This document shows positions 26,162 to 33,974 of a stretch of 64,000 nucleotides of DNA, one piece after another. Source of the DNA: Halanaerobium saccharolyticum (lineage in GTDB: Bacteria; Bacillota; Halanaerobiia; Halanaerobiales; Halanaerobiaceae); assembly GCF_004362045.1 (NCBI RefSeq), contig NZ_SNWX01000014.1, positions 1 through 64,000 on the forward strand. Reading direction: 5' to 3'. A program made the translations under genes and the position numbers. Under the pieces are notes generated by a model that was given only the letters and a program-made list of their open reading frames with translations, was not told the DNA's origin and ran no database searches. The stretch's first letter is position 1. Each line of letters starts with the position of its first letter.

Positions 26162-26278
26162 TTAATCTGCAAAATATTTTTAGTTTTACTGATTTAATTT
26201 GAAAATTATGCTGTAATTTTAGCTGATTTAGGCTGATTTAATCTGATTAATTTAACTGGATTAATTTGCAAAATCACA
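26162..26278 (+). repeat. right transposon end with repeated transposase-binding motifs
   Basis: Three copies of a TTAATYTG-(C)AAAAT motif at 26162-26175, 26194-26206 and 26261-26274 run up to the terminal inverted repeat (26257-26278). TGATTTA units lie between them. Multiple subterminal sites are usual at the ends of Tn7/Tn5053-type elements. Confidence 0.7.
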
Positions 26279-26609
26279 AATTTGCTTCGACCTCATTAGA
26301 GAAAGTTTCATAATTAACACCTATATTATAATTTTCCATATTATTTTTCATACCAATCCAAAAACCAGTAGCACTATCAAATTCGTCCATTTTGTCAAAG
26401 TTATTGATTTGTAAATCAATAGCAGGATCATTTTCAGCATTATCAAGTTCACTTTGATAATATTGATTAATACCTTCGATTGAATCGTTAACATTACTTG
26501 GGTCTAAAGTAGTATAAATAAAACCACCATCAAAACTGTAACCTGCTGCCAAAGAAATGCTTGATAAACTAAACACCAAAATCGTTGTAATAATAAATAA
26601 TTTTTTCAT
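26279..26609 (-). pseudogene. 5' part of the split outer-membrane beta-barrel gene
   Basis: Has the true start: GGAGGAG then ATG at 26609, a signal peptide (KKLFIITTILVFSLSSISLAA-GYSF) and the first strands of a barrel (GFWIGMKNNMENYNIGVNYE). The frame runs into the transposon and ends at a stop within its terminal repeat (26274). A truncated product of about 111 aa is still likely to be made and exported. See 22846-23243 for the other part. Confidence 0.92.
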
Positions 26610-26661
26610 TTTTATCTCCTCCATTTTTTTGTGTTATTAACTTAATTCAACATGATATGGA

Positions 26662-26711
26662 ATATTCCTTTAAAAAAACTGTATTTTTTACTTATTAGAC
26701 AAAAAAATACA
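26662..26711 (-). promoter_or_regulatory. palindromes upstream of the split outer-membrane protein gene
   Basis: A perfect inverted repeat TGTATTTTTT/AAAAAATACA with a 12-bp centre lies around 26680-26711, and GGAATATTCC is a perfect 10-bp palindrome near 26665-26674. They fall between the recombinase stop and the barrel-gene start, where a promoter is expected; they are operator candidates only. Confidence 0.35.
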
Positions 26712-26742
26712 AATTTTTCGGTTTTATATTATTCTTTTCTCT

Positions 26743-27288
26743 CTATAAAGAGAAATTTTTCATAGAATTATCCATAACATCCTGATTAATCCCAATATAG
26801 TCTAGAGTAATACTGGGGGCTGAATGGTTAAATAGTTCCTGCAGTAATGCTACATCCTTATGTTGCTTGTAATGGTGATAACCGAAGGTTTTCCTCGTGG
26901 AATGACAACCAATACTTTTTAGACCCACTTTTTCTCCTGCACCGTTTAGAATCCTATAAGCCTGACTCCTAGATAAGGGCTGATTACTACCATTTCTACT
27001 CTGGAATAAATACTCATGATCAGCCATATTACTAGTGTAATTATCTAAGGCATTTCTTAATACTGAGTTAATGAAGAATTTTTTAGATTTATTAGTTTTC
27101 TCCTCTTTAAGAATGATATGAGTCTGATTTCTAACATCCTTTACTTTAAGTTTAAGCATATCACCAATTCTAAGCCCTGTATTAATTCCAACCACGAAGA
27201 GTAAGTAATTCCTGTAATTATCTTTTAGAAGTTCCATTTTGACTTCTTCAATCTTTTCTCGATCACGAATAGGTTCAACTTTATTCAT
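26743..27288 (-). CDS. short single-domain tyrosine recombinase
   Basis: 181 aa, only the catalytic domain of the lambda-integrase family. Arg in NTGLRIGDML, HSTRKT (H-x-x-R), the second His in FNHS and the nucleophile in TLDYIGI are present; an N-terminal SAM-like arm domain is absent. FimB/FimE-type inverting recombinases have this size. The ATG at 27288 follows AAGGAG by 8 nt. It faces two surface-protein genes, so control of surface variation is conceivable, but no clear invertible repeat was found. Confidence 0.82.
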   Translation of the reverse strand: MNKVEPIRDREKIEEVKMELLKDNYRNYLLFVVGINTGLRIGDMLKLKVKDVRNQTHIILKEEKTNKSKKFFINSVLRNALDNYTSNMADHEYLFQSRNGSNQPLSRSQAYRILNGAGEKVGLKSIGCHSTRKTFGYHHYKQHKDVALLQELFNHSAPSITLDYIGINQDVMDNSMKNFSL

Positions 27289-27297
27289 TAATTTCAC

Positions 27298-27552
27298 TCC
27301 TTAATTTTGTCTTTTTATATACACTAAAATGTATTTAATGATAAATTTAATAACAATATGTTGTATTCAAATCTAAAAAAAGAGGAGAGAAGAGCTAATA
27401 TCATTGTTATATAAGCGATAATAGCACTTCTAACCAATGCGACTTAATACATATTTTGTTGTGTTAGTAAAATTAAGTTTAAATTCCTATTATAATAATT
27501 ATCCTTTTTAATAGATGAAACAGCTTTATAAAATTCTCTACTAATTTTAAAC
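27298..27552. other. intergenic region between recombinase and repeat-protein genes
   Basis: No ORF. It holds one imperfect hairpin (CATTG..TT / AA..CAATG around 27410-27445, including TTATATAAGCG) that resembles the attC-like sites further right, otherwise AT-rich sequence. Confidence 0.35.
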
Positions 27553-29199
27553 TTACCAACCAATAAGCTCAACATCTTCATCAAAAGCATCCTCCCTGAT
27601 AGTTCTAACACTTTCTGGAATTTCTACTGTAGTTAATTCATTATCTTTAAAAGCGGTAGATTCAATATATTTTACATTACTTCCTAGATCTACAGATCTT
27701 AAGTTATTATAAGCAAAAGCTCCCATACTAATAGAAGTTAAATTCTCTGGGATTTTTATCGATGTTAAATTATTATAAGCAAAAACTAAAAAACCAATCG
27801 AATTTATACTATCTGGTATTTCTACTGATTTTAAATTATTTTTCTGGAATCCAAAATCGCCAATTGAAGTCACGTTATTACTTAAATCAACTGAGGTTAA
27901 ATTATTATCAAAAAAAGCAGCCATACCAATGGAAGTAACGCTATCTGGTATTTGTATTGATGTTAACTCATTTTCACTAAAAGCACCATCACCAATTGAT
28001 ATAACACTATTTCCTAAATCTAATGAGTTCAAATTATTTGCCTTAAAAGCATCCTTGCCAATAGAAGTAACACTATCTGGTATCTCTACTGAGGTTAATT
28101 CATTATATGCAAATGCTTTATTCCCAATAGAGTTTATTTTATTTCCAAGAATTAGTGATGTTAATTTATTTTCAAAATCTAATTTTGTCTTACTTCCCAT
28201 AAAAGCTTCTTCTCCAATTGCTGTAATACTATTAGGGATATTTACTGTTGTAAAATCATTATCTTTAAAAGCAGCTTTACCAATGGTAGTAACATTATTT
28301 GGAATATTTATTGATGTTAAATCATTTCCCATAAAAACTTCATCAGCAATAGAGGTAATACTATTTGGGATTTTTATTGAAGTTAAGTTATTATCTTTAA
28401 AAGCGGCTTTCCCAATAGAAGTAACACTATTTGGAATATTTATTGATGTTAAATCATTCCCACTAAAAGCATTATCTCCTATCGATGTAACGGTGGTTGG
28501 AATATCTACTGATTCCAAAACATTTGATTCTAAAACTTCTCTACTAAAAGCTCCATCGCCAATTGATTTTACCTCAACACCATCAATATGAGTAGGGATA
28601 ATAATATTTTTATCTTCTATATCAAAATTAAAATCTGTAATGATCACTGATTTTTTGTTTTCTATTCTAAACTGTAAATTTTCAGGTGATACTTTAATTT
28701 TTCCATTTTTGTAATTAACTTTTTCTTTAACCTGACCATTTTCATTGTATCGTATAGCTTCTCCATGTTCTTTTCCCATTTTAAAATTAGTTTTTGATTT
28801 AATCTGTCCATTAGGATAATAAGTTATTCTTTCTCCATTTATTTCTCCATCTTTATAATTAAGTTTTGATGTAACCTGACCATTAGAATAGATCCATATA
28901 AGGGATTCTCCGTGTTTCTCCCCATTTTTATAGGATATTTTTTGTTTAAGTTGTCCATTCTCATAATATTTTATTGTTTCTCCATGCTTTTTTCCGTTTT
29001 CAAAATTAATTATTTCTTCAACTTGACCATTAGGATAATATTTTATGGTTTTTCCTGTAAATGGTTCTGTCTCATTGACTATGTAGTAGGTTCCATTTCT
29101 ATTTTGCAACTTCGATTTGCTTACTTTTCTTTGACTGGAGCCAACTACCAAACTTAAACTTAATATTAAAATTAAAGTAATAATAAGTATTTTTTTCAA
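27553..29199 (-). CDS. secreted MORN-like / BspA-type leucine-rich repeat protein
   Basis: 548 aa with a signal peptide (MKKILIITLILILSLSLVVG). Residues 30-165 hold about six MORN_2-type units (YYPNGQVEEIINFENGKKHGE). From about 200 on there are roughly fourteen 23-residue BspA/LRR_5 repeats of the form SIGxxAFxxNxLTSIxIPxSVT. Both repeat types are protein- or surface-binding scaffolds. There is no lipobox or sortase signal, so it may be periplasmic or secreted. The repeats are similar at DNA level too, so copy number could vary by slippage or recombination. Binding partner unknown. Confidence 0.82.
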   Translation of the reverse strand: MKKILIITLILILSLSLVVGSSQRKVSKSKLQNRNGTYYIVNETEPFTGKTIKYYPNGQVEEIINFENGKKHGETIKYYENGQLKQKISYKNGEKHGESLIWIYSNGQVTSKLNYKDGEINGERITYYPNGQIKSKTNFKMGKEHGEAIRYNENGQVKEKVNYKNGKIKVSPENLQFRIENKKSVIITDFNFDIEDKNIIIPTHIDGVEVKSIGDGAFSREVLESNVLESVDIPTTVTSIGDNAFSGNDLTSINIPNSVTSIGKAAFKDNNLTSIKIPNSITSIADEVFMGNDLTSINIPNNVTTIGKAAFKDNDFTTVNIPNSITAIGEEAFMGSKTKLDFENKLTSLILGNKINSIGNKAFAYNELTSVEIPDSVTSIGKDAFKANNLNSLDLGNSVISIGDGAFSENELTSIQIPDSVTSIGMAAFFDNNLTSVDLSNNVTSIGDFGFQKNNLKSVEIPDSINSIGFLVFAYNNLTSIKIPENLTSISMGAFAYNNLRSVDLGSNVKYIESTAFKDNELTTVEIPESVRTIREDAFDEDVELIGW

Positions 29200-29231
29200 T
29201 TAAAACCCTCCTGTAAATGTCAAATAATATT

Positions 29232-29942
29232 TTATATCTCTAAATTATAACTGATCTCAAAATAAGAGCCAGAAGCATCAAAGTTTAAATCATGTTCTCC
29301 TAAATAAGTAGTGTGTAATTCATCAAATTTAATGTCTCTTATGTTATAACTTAGAATTAGATTGGATCTCTCTGAAATTTTATATGACAAACTTACTTTA
29401 TATTTAAAGCCACTTCCTAAAGAAGAAGCATAAATAGGTGTTCCAGGATCTATAAAGCTTCCTCCTGTATAATAACCAGGGTCTCCAGGCCAAGCCGAAC
29501 CGTATTCATCATATTTAAATTCATAATCAATTTCTTCATAATAAACTTTAGTGTCTAATCTAATTTTATCATTATCAAATAGAATTAAACCACCACCAAT
29601 ATCATATAATTTATAGCTGTTATCATCATTAGGCATACCTTTCCCCAATCCAAAGCTAAAAATTAATTTATTAATTGTATAGTTACTATAAAGGATTATC
29701 TCATTAGATTTTGTAGATTCTTTTAAAGGATCCATTGAAAAATAGTAAGTATCTCCATATCCATCCTCAAAAGTTGCAGAATCTCCTTCAAGACTATCAT
29801 GATAAAAAGGGATATTTGGAGATATTGATAAAGAAAAATCAAAAGACTTTGAATAAGCAGTTGTACTATTTACTAATACTAATAATAAAATAGATAATAG
29901 TATTAAGAATGAACTATATTTATGTGCTTTATTAAAGATAAT
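29232..29942 (-). CDS. outer-membrane beta-barrel protein, apparent ATT or ATC start
   Basis: Conventional starts give only 167 aa beginning MDPLKES, with no signal peptide. Extending in frame without a stop to 29942 adds a textbook signal peptide (HKYSSFLILLSILLLVLVNSTTAYS) and an SD (GGAGG at 29946-29950). The only codons at the right place are ATT (29942) and ATC (29939). The resulting 236-aa protein has amphipathic strands, a TYYFSMDPLKES region and an end YFEISYNLEI, consistent with an outer-membrane barrel. It is followed by the MORN/LRR gene in the same direction. Confidence 0.65.
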   Translation of the reverse strand: MIFNKAHKYSSFLILLSILLLVLVNSTTAYSKSFDFSLSISPNIPFYHDSLEGDSATFEDGYGDTYYFSMDPLKESTKSNEIILYSNYTINKLIFSFGLGKGMPNDDNSYKLYDIGGGLILFDNDKIRLDTKVYYEEIDYEFKYDEYGSAWPGDPGYYTGGSFIDPGTPIYASSLGSGFKYKVSLSYKISERSNLILSYNIRDIKFDELHTTYLGEHDLNFDASGSYFEISYNLEI

Positions 29943-30015
29943 TAACCTCCTTCAGTTTCTTAATTTTAGAATAACACAATAAGATAGGTGTCTATGAAGT
30001 CTTGGAAATAGAAAA

Positions 30016-30100
30016 TGCTGAGTATTATATAAGGCGTATCAGAAAACCAACTCCAACTCAGATATAAGGTGCGAACGATACGCCAATGGGAGTAACAGCA
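30016..30100 (-). other. attC-like nested inverted repeat downstream of the ATPase module
   Basis: Outer TGCTG/CAGCA and inner perfect 8-bp GGCGTATC (30033-30040) / GATACGCC (30077-30084) arms, with a TTATATAA element beside the inner arm. It sits 24 nt beyond the stop of the NOV-type ATPase gene. It has no T-run and so is not a normal terminator. Confidence 0.4.
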
Positions 30101-30123
30101 CTATGCCTCTTAAAATATTTAAA

Positions 30124-32163
30124 TCAACTTTTAGATAATTTAAAAACTTGGGTATCAAAAGAATAATTGGTACATTCCCAGACCCATTGTCTACATTTTC
30201 TATCCATATTTAATTTTTTCAAAGGATTTTTTAAGAAAGCAACTTTTAATTTATTACCTTCCTGTTTAATTATTGTAATAACATATTTCCCCCCTTTATC
30301 TTTTGCAGCAGACCATTCATTATTTGTTATTATAAAAGATTGACCAAAATTATCCACTGACTTAACTTCAAAATAAATATCATTTCCATCAGGATCAATA
30401 CCTTCAATATCAAAGCCTAAATTTTGCTTACTAACATCCTTTACATTATAATTTTTATAATTTAATATTTTACAAACTTGTTGTTCAGCACTTCTCCATT
30501 TAGTTATGCTCAAAACTTCCTTTTCTTCTTCGTCATCTTGCTGAATGTTTTTGTTGTCTGTAAATTCAATTTGAGTTTTTTCTCTATCTAAATTGATTTT
30601 CGGAAATTTAATATTCAAATTGTTATATTCCATTATAGAGCTTATAAAACTTTTATATTCTGCATATGAGACTTTTTCTAAAATTAATTCTATAAATTCA
30701 TTATTAACCATTATATTATCTTTATTAATTTCGTTTAAACTATATACATTATCATCTTTACCAATCCATATTTTCATATCTAAAGATAAATCTCTTATTA
30801 AGATTTCTCGAACAACATATTTATTAATCAGCAATGAAATAAATTCAGCATAACCTCTAATTGAAAGATTAAATTTATTGATATTATTTATTATTGAGTT
30901 ATTATTTATTTCTTTAGCCCCAAAATAACTTAATAGATTTTTCAAGTTGTTTAATCCAGCTATGTCTCTATCAACCATCCATAAGTTTAATTCTTTAGCT
31001 ATTTTTTCAAAATCTAAACTATTAATCCATGAGGGTTTTAATATTAGATCTTCCAATTCATTATTAATTATTTTTTTAATGTTTTTTAACAGTTCTGTAC
31101 TAAAAGTCTTCTTTTTATAAGCAATACTTCTAGGATCAATGTATGGTAGCAAAGCGTTAATAATTTCTTTTTCATTAGCAATTTCAAATTCATTTTTTAA
31201 GCATTCAATGAATAACTTTGAGATGATTTTGGAAACGGATCTAATTACATCCTGAGTATTATTATCTAATATCACTTTTCTTCTAGAAGGATCAGTACTA
31301 ACATCACCATTAATTTTAATTCCTAAACCAGTTTTCTCTTCAGTAGGTAAGAAAGCATATACAAGAGATTCCTCATCTTTTAATCTATTAATACCCCCAT
31401 TAACATTTAATGAAAATGAAATAGATTCCTGGGTTTCACTCCCTATAGTTAACCATCTTTTAATTTTATCCCCTTTACTAATAATTGATTTACTAATTTG
31501 AGGTGATATGATTTTTCTTTTAGCTTCTATGATTTCTATATTTTTTTCTGTATTCAATTCTATTTTATTGATATTATTTAAAAATAATAATGAACTACTA
31601 TTAAAATTATCAATTTCTGTTTCTATTTGTTGCTTGTTAATATTTTCAAAAATAAATATAGTTTTATATCCTTTATTTAAAATTTTATTAACCAATTTCA
31701 TTACATTAGCATCTAGATTATTCATAGGATGAGGAATTCGTATAAGAGGAACATTAATATCTGCTGACATTTCGTTTTTAGTAAGTTTTTTTGAAAATGT
31801 AGTTTTAATATCCCCACTAAGTAAATGTAATTTTCCCGAAAAGCCTACTACAGATTTAAAACCAATACCTCTATAGCCTATTTTTTCTCCTCGTTTTTTA
31901 AATGATCTTGTGCTTCTGCATAAACTTTCAAAATCCTTTTTATTAAAATATCTGCCATCATTAGCTATTAAAATATAATTCTCTGCTATATCAATTATAA
32001 ATTTTGTTGAATCAGCATCATCAGCATTTTGTAATAATTCTGCAAAAGAACGATTGTGATAACTTTCTGCAATATAGTGTTCTAAACCAGCTAAATCTGA
32101 GAGTAAATTTGGTGACATTTTTGCTTCCTTTAATAGAGAAGAACGAACTTCTTCTAATATCAT
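30124..32163 (-). CDS. NO VEIN-type GHKL ATPase with C-terminal DUF3883 domain
   Basis: 679 aa. The N-terminus is a Hsp90/sacsin-like GHKL ATPase: N-box FAELLQNADDADS (about 40-52), G1 IANDGRYF and G2 KIGYRGIGFKSV. A long helical middle follows. About residues 555-660 form a DUF3883/NOV domain with EVKSV and QSFIITNNEWSAAKD, related to PD-(D/E)XK nuclease folds. SD AAAGGAGC, ATG 32163. Third gene of a tight operon with a HIRAN protein and a small paralogue of its N-terminal domain. Proteins of this architecture occur in phage-defence islands; this set is not one I recognise. Confidence 0.82.
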   Translation of the reverse strand: MILEEVRSSLLKEAKMSPNLLSDLAGLEHYIAESYHNRSFAELLQNADDADSTKFIIDIAENYILIANDGRYFNKKDFESLCRSTRSFKKRGEKIGYRGIGFKSVVGFSGKLHLLSGDIKTTFSKKLTKNEMSADINVPLIRIPHPMNNLDANVMKLVNKILNKGYKTIFIFENINKQQIETEIDNFNSSSLLFLNNINKIELNTEKNIEIIEAKRKIISPQISKSIISKGDKIKRWLTIGSETQESISFSLNVNGGINRLKDEESLVYAFLPTEEKTGLGIKINGDVSTDPSRRKVILDNNTQDVIRSVSKIISKLFIECLKNEFEIANEKEIINALLPYIDPRSIAYKKKTFSTELLKNIKKIINNELEDLILKPSWINSLDFEKIAKELNLWMVDRDIAGLNNLKNLLSYFGAKEINNNSIINNINKFNLSIRGYAEFISLLINKYVVREILIRDLSLDMKIWIGKDDNVYSLNEINKDNIMVNNEFIELILEKVSYAEYKSFISSIMEYNNLNIKFPKINLDREKTQIEFTDNKNIQQDDEEEKEVLSITKWRSAEQQVCKILNYKNYNVKDVSKQNLGFDIEGIDPDGNDIYFEVKSVDNFGQSFIITNNEWSAAKDKGGKYVITIIKQEGNKLKVAFLKNPLKKLNMDRKCRQWVWECTNYSFDTQVFKLSKS

Positions 32164-32178
32164 ATTTAAGCTCCTTTA

Positions 32179-32502
32179 TTATAGATAATTTGGATATATT
32201 CTAATTTTATTTGGTAACTGAGAAAGTTCATATATCGATATTTGTAGAACTTCAAACCCAAAAAATTTATTGTCATAAATAATAAATTCAGACTTTTTGA
32301 TAACTCTATTTTTATCATCATAACAAACAGCTAAAATTTGGATGTCTTGATCAAGTTCATTACCTTCTTTAAGATGAACTTCACCTGTGATAAATATGTT
32401 ATTATTTTCATCACTTTCACAATACAAACCATCTAAATCAATATTAAATTTTTCTTCAAAAACTTCTAATCGCTCAAGTTTATTAGTAATATCTTTAGCC
32501 AT
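32179..32502 (-). CDS. small protein homologous to the N-terminal domain of the HIRAN protein
   Basis: 107 aa, unknown family. It aligns over its full length with the first 110 residues of the next upstream gene product: ITNKLERLEVFEEKFNIDLD against ITNRINRLEKYEKKYDIELN, and NKIRIYPNYL against SIIRIYPEKI. It therefore represents a stand-alone copy of a beta-rich domain. ATG 32502 lies five nt after the upstream stop with AAAGG overlapping it, so translation is coupled. It ends 15 nt before the ATPase start. A scaffold or adaptor role is an inference. Confidence 0.7.
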   Translation of the reverse strand: MAKDITNKLERLEVFEEKFNIDLDGLYCESDENNNIFITGEVHLKEGNELDQDIQILAVCYDDKNRVIKKSEFIIYDNKFFGFEVLQISIYELSQLPNKIRIYPNYL

Positions 32503-32507
32503 TATAA

Positions 32508-33185
32508 TCAACCTTTCTTGTTATATATTTCTATTTTAAAAGTAATATTGTTATCATCTTTAGGCAATTCATAAATTTTAGCTTCAAAGCTTTGTTTTTT
32601 ATCAAATTTTGGAGCTAGTTTAAATGCTAATTCTTTTGGTAAATAACCTAATATATCTCCAATTTTTGAAACTACTTTAATTGCGTTATTGTCATATTCA
32701 TTTTCATAATCTCTTTTAAGAAAAATGGAATCGTTATAGTTTAAGTTCCTTATTTTATTCTCTCTATTATTAAATGTTATCCCTACAACTTTAGTTTTAA
32801 TAATATTATTATTAAATTTAAATTTATTTTTAGGTGCATAAAACTTTTGAGTTGGATAAATCTTTTCAGGATAAATTCTTATAATAGATGGTTTTGATTT
32901 CAATGTCATAAGCACATGGAAAACTTTGATTTTAAAAAAATTTTCCATAGCATAAATTCTTTTGAATTTACCCATTAAATTATTTTCTTGATCATATACT
33001 TTAAAATTAATTTTTATTCTACCATCTAATGTATCTTTTTCTAAAGAATGAATTTCACCATTTAAAATTAATATGTAACTATCTTTCATTTTGTCTTTAA
33101 TGAGCTTAGCAAATAAACTGTTGAGTTCAATATCATATTTTTTTTCATATTTTTCTAAACGATTTATTCGGTTTGTTATATCCAT
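32508..33185 (-). CDS. HIRAN-domain protein with a novel N-terminal domain
   Basis: 225 aa. Residues 1-110 are a beta-rich domain shared with the next gene. Residues 125-225 form a HIRAN domain (KTKVVGITFNNRENKI, LKRDYENEYDNNAIKVV, DILGYLPKELAFKLAPKFD), known to bind 3' DNA ends or stalled forks in HLTF/Rad5 proteins. The start is the ATG at 33185 with GGAGG five nt upstream. First gene of the three-gene operon; it may sense aberrant DNA ends and signal to the GHKL ATPase. Confidence 0.78.
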   Translation of the reverse strand: MDITNRINRLEKYEKKYDIELNSLFAKLIKDKMKDSYILILNGEIHSLEKDTLDGRIKINFKVYDQENNLMGKFKRIYAMENFFKIKVFHVLMTLKSKPSIIRIYPEKIYPTQKFYAPKNKFKFNNNIIKTKVVGITFNNRENKIRNLNYNDSIFLKRDYENEYDNNAIKVVSKIGDILGYLPKELAFKLAPKFDKKQSFEAKIYELPKDDNNITFKIEIYNKKG

Positions 33186-33327
33186 GACATCCTCCAAATT
33201 ATATTAAAAGATTAAATCAAAATGACTGATATTAGCTTTTACAGTAATTTGATAGTCCAGTTTATTCATAGTCATTTATTCTTAAAATTTATTATAGTGT
33301 TCCGCAACTTTACAAAGCCCATCAAAC

Positions 33328-33756
33328 TTAGACAACTTTAATCTTATCTTGTTGATTCCATGGAGTAATATGTAAATCTTGTAACGCTCTAACTTTAAAA
33401 ACAGGCCATAACTCACGAAATTGTCTTGAAAGTCTTAATAATTCTTCATCTCTTTCTAAAAACAACTCAAATCTAGAACTCAATTCTTCATCTCTTCCAA
33501 AAGCTTTAACTAAATACCAATTTTTTTCTGCATACTCTCTTTTTTTAACTACTTGAGAAGCCCAACTATTAAATACTATCCAAAGATAAATCAAACCACT
33601 AAAAGAATCACAACTTCTATAAGCTTCAAGAGTTTTATTAATCCATGGTCTAGCAAAAATCATAAAGTCTTGTTGACGAATTAAAGAACGATCAAGTAAA
33701 TCTTCTCGCCCATTGTGAGGGCTATTCATATCTGGGCAAATCTGTAAAGTAGACAT
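33328..33756 (-). CDS. hypothetical HEPN-like cassette protein
   Basis: 142 aa, not confidently assigned. It is helical, with a central FSGLIYLWIVFNSWASQVV segment of a kind seen in HEPN-type proteins, but the diagnostic RX4-6H motif is not evident. No signal peptide or membrane segment. SD GAAGGTG precedes ATG. It lies between an attC-like repeat (33787-33892) and the HIRAN operon and looks like a single-gene cassette. Confidence 0.55.
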   Translation of the reverse strand: MSTLQICPDMNSPHNGREDLLDRSLIRQQDFMIFARPWINKTLEAYRSCDSFSGLIYLWIVFNSWASQVVKKREYAEKNWYLVKAFGRDEELSSRFELFLERDEELLRLSRQFRELWPVFKVRALQDLHITPWNQQDKIKVV

Positions 33757-33786
33757 AAAAACACCTTCAATTATTTTAGATCTATT

Positions 33787-33892
33787 GCGTATAAAGTCTC
33801 TGGGATTTAAGAAGTTCGTGAGGCTTAGGGCGGCTGTCCTTGCCGAATAAATTTACATGAAACGCAGCGGAATCTTCAATCCCATGTTATAT
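33787..33892 (-). other. attC-like recombination site between cassette genes
   Basis: On the minus strand the 106-bp site starts ATATAACATGGGATTGAAGA and ends TCTTAAATCCCAGAGACTTT then ATACGC. The outer arms TATAA/TTATA and the inner arms GGGATTxAAGA/TCTTxAATCCC fold with asymmetric spacers as in integron attC sites. The same outer and inner boxes recur at 34738-34870. No T-run is present. Confidence 0.5.
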
Positions 33893-33974
33893 GAAGAGTG
33901 AGACTTTTTTAAGTTTAGTAACTTATAATTAATAGTATTCTTATAAGGATTCCATTAATTAGGTTTATTATTTT

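Larger units (their letters stand above)
23250..26278 (+). mobile_element. complete three-gene Mu/Tn7-type DDE transposon
   Basis: 3,029 bp with 22-bp terminal inverted repeats beginning TGT and ending ACA (23250-23271 and 26257-26278; the inner 12 bp CAAATTAATCCA are identical). The flanking 6-bp duplication AATTTG lies at 23244-23249 and 26279-26284. It carries a DUF6431-like zinc-ribbon protein, a DDE transposase and an AAA ATPase, all on the plus strand. It interrupts an outer-membrane protein gene. TGT/ACA ends and transposase-plus-ATPase organisation are those of the Mu/Tn5053/Tn7 group; I cannot name the specific family. Confidence 0.92.

Noticed and set aside
26743-27288. Integron integrase driving the attC-like cassettes
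   Set aside because: The protein has only the catalytic domain and is too short; the extra helix region typical of IntI is not seen.
27929-28591. 220-aa plus-strand ORF opposite the repeat protein
   Set aside because: It is the antisense shadow of the LRR repeats, whose periodicity keeps the frame open.
27553-29199. CRISPR-like array because of regular repeats
   Set aside because: The 69-bp periodicity is an in-frame protein repeat of 23 residues, without unique spacers.
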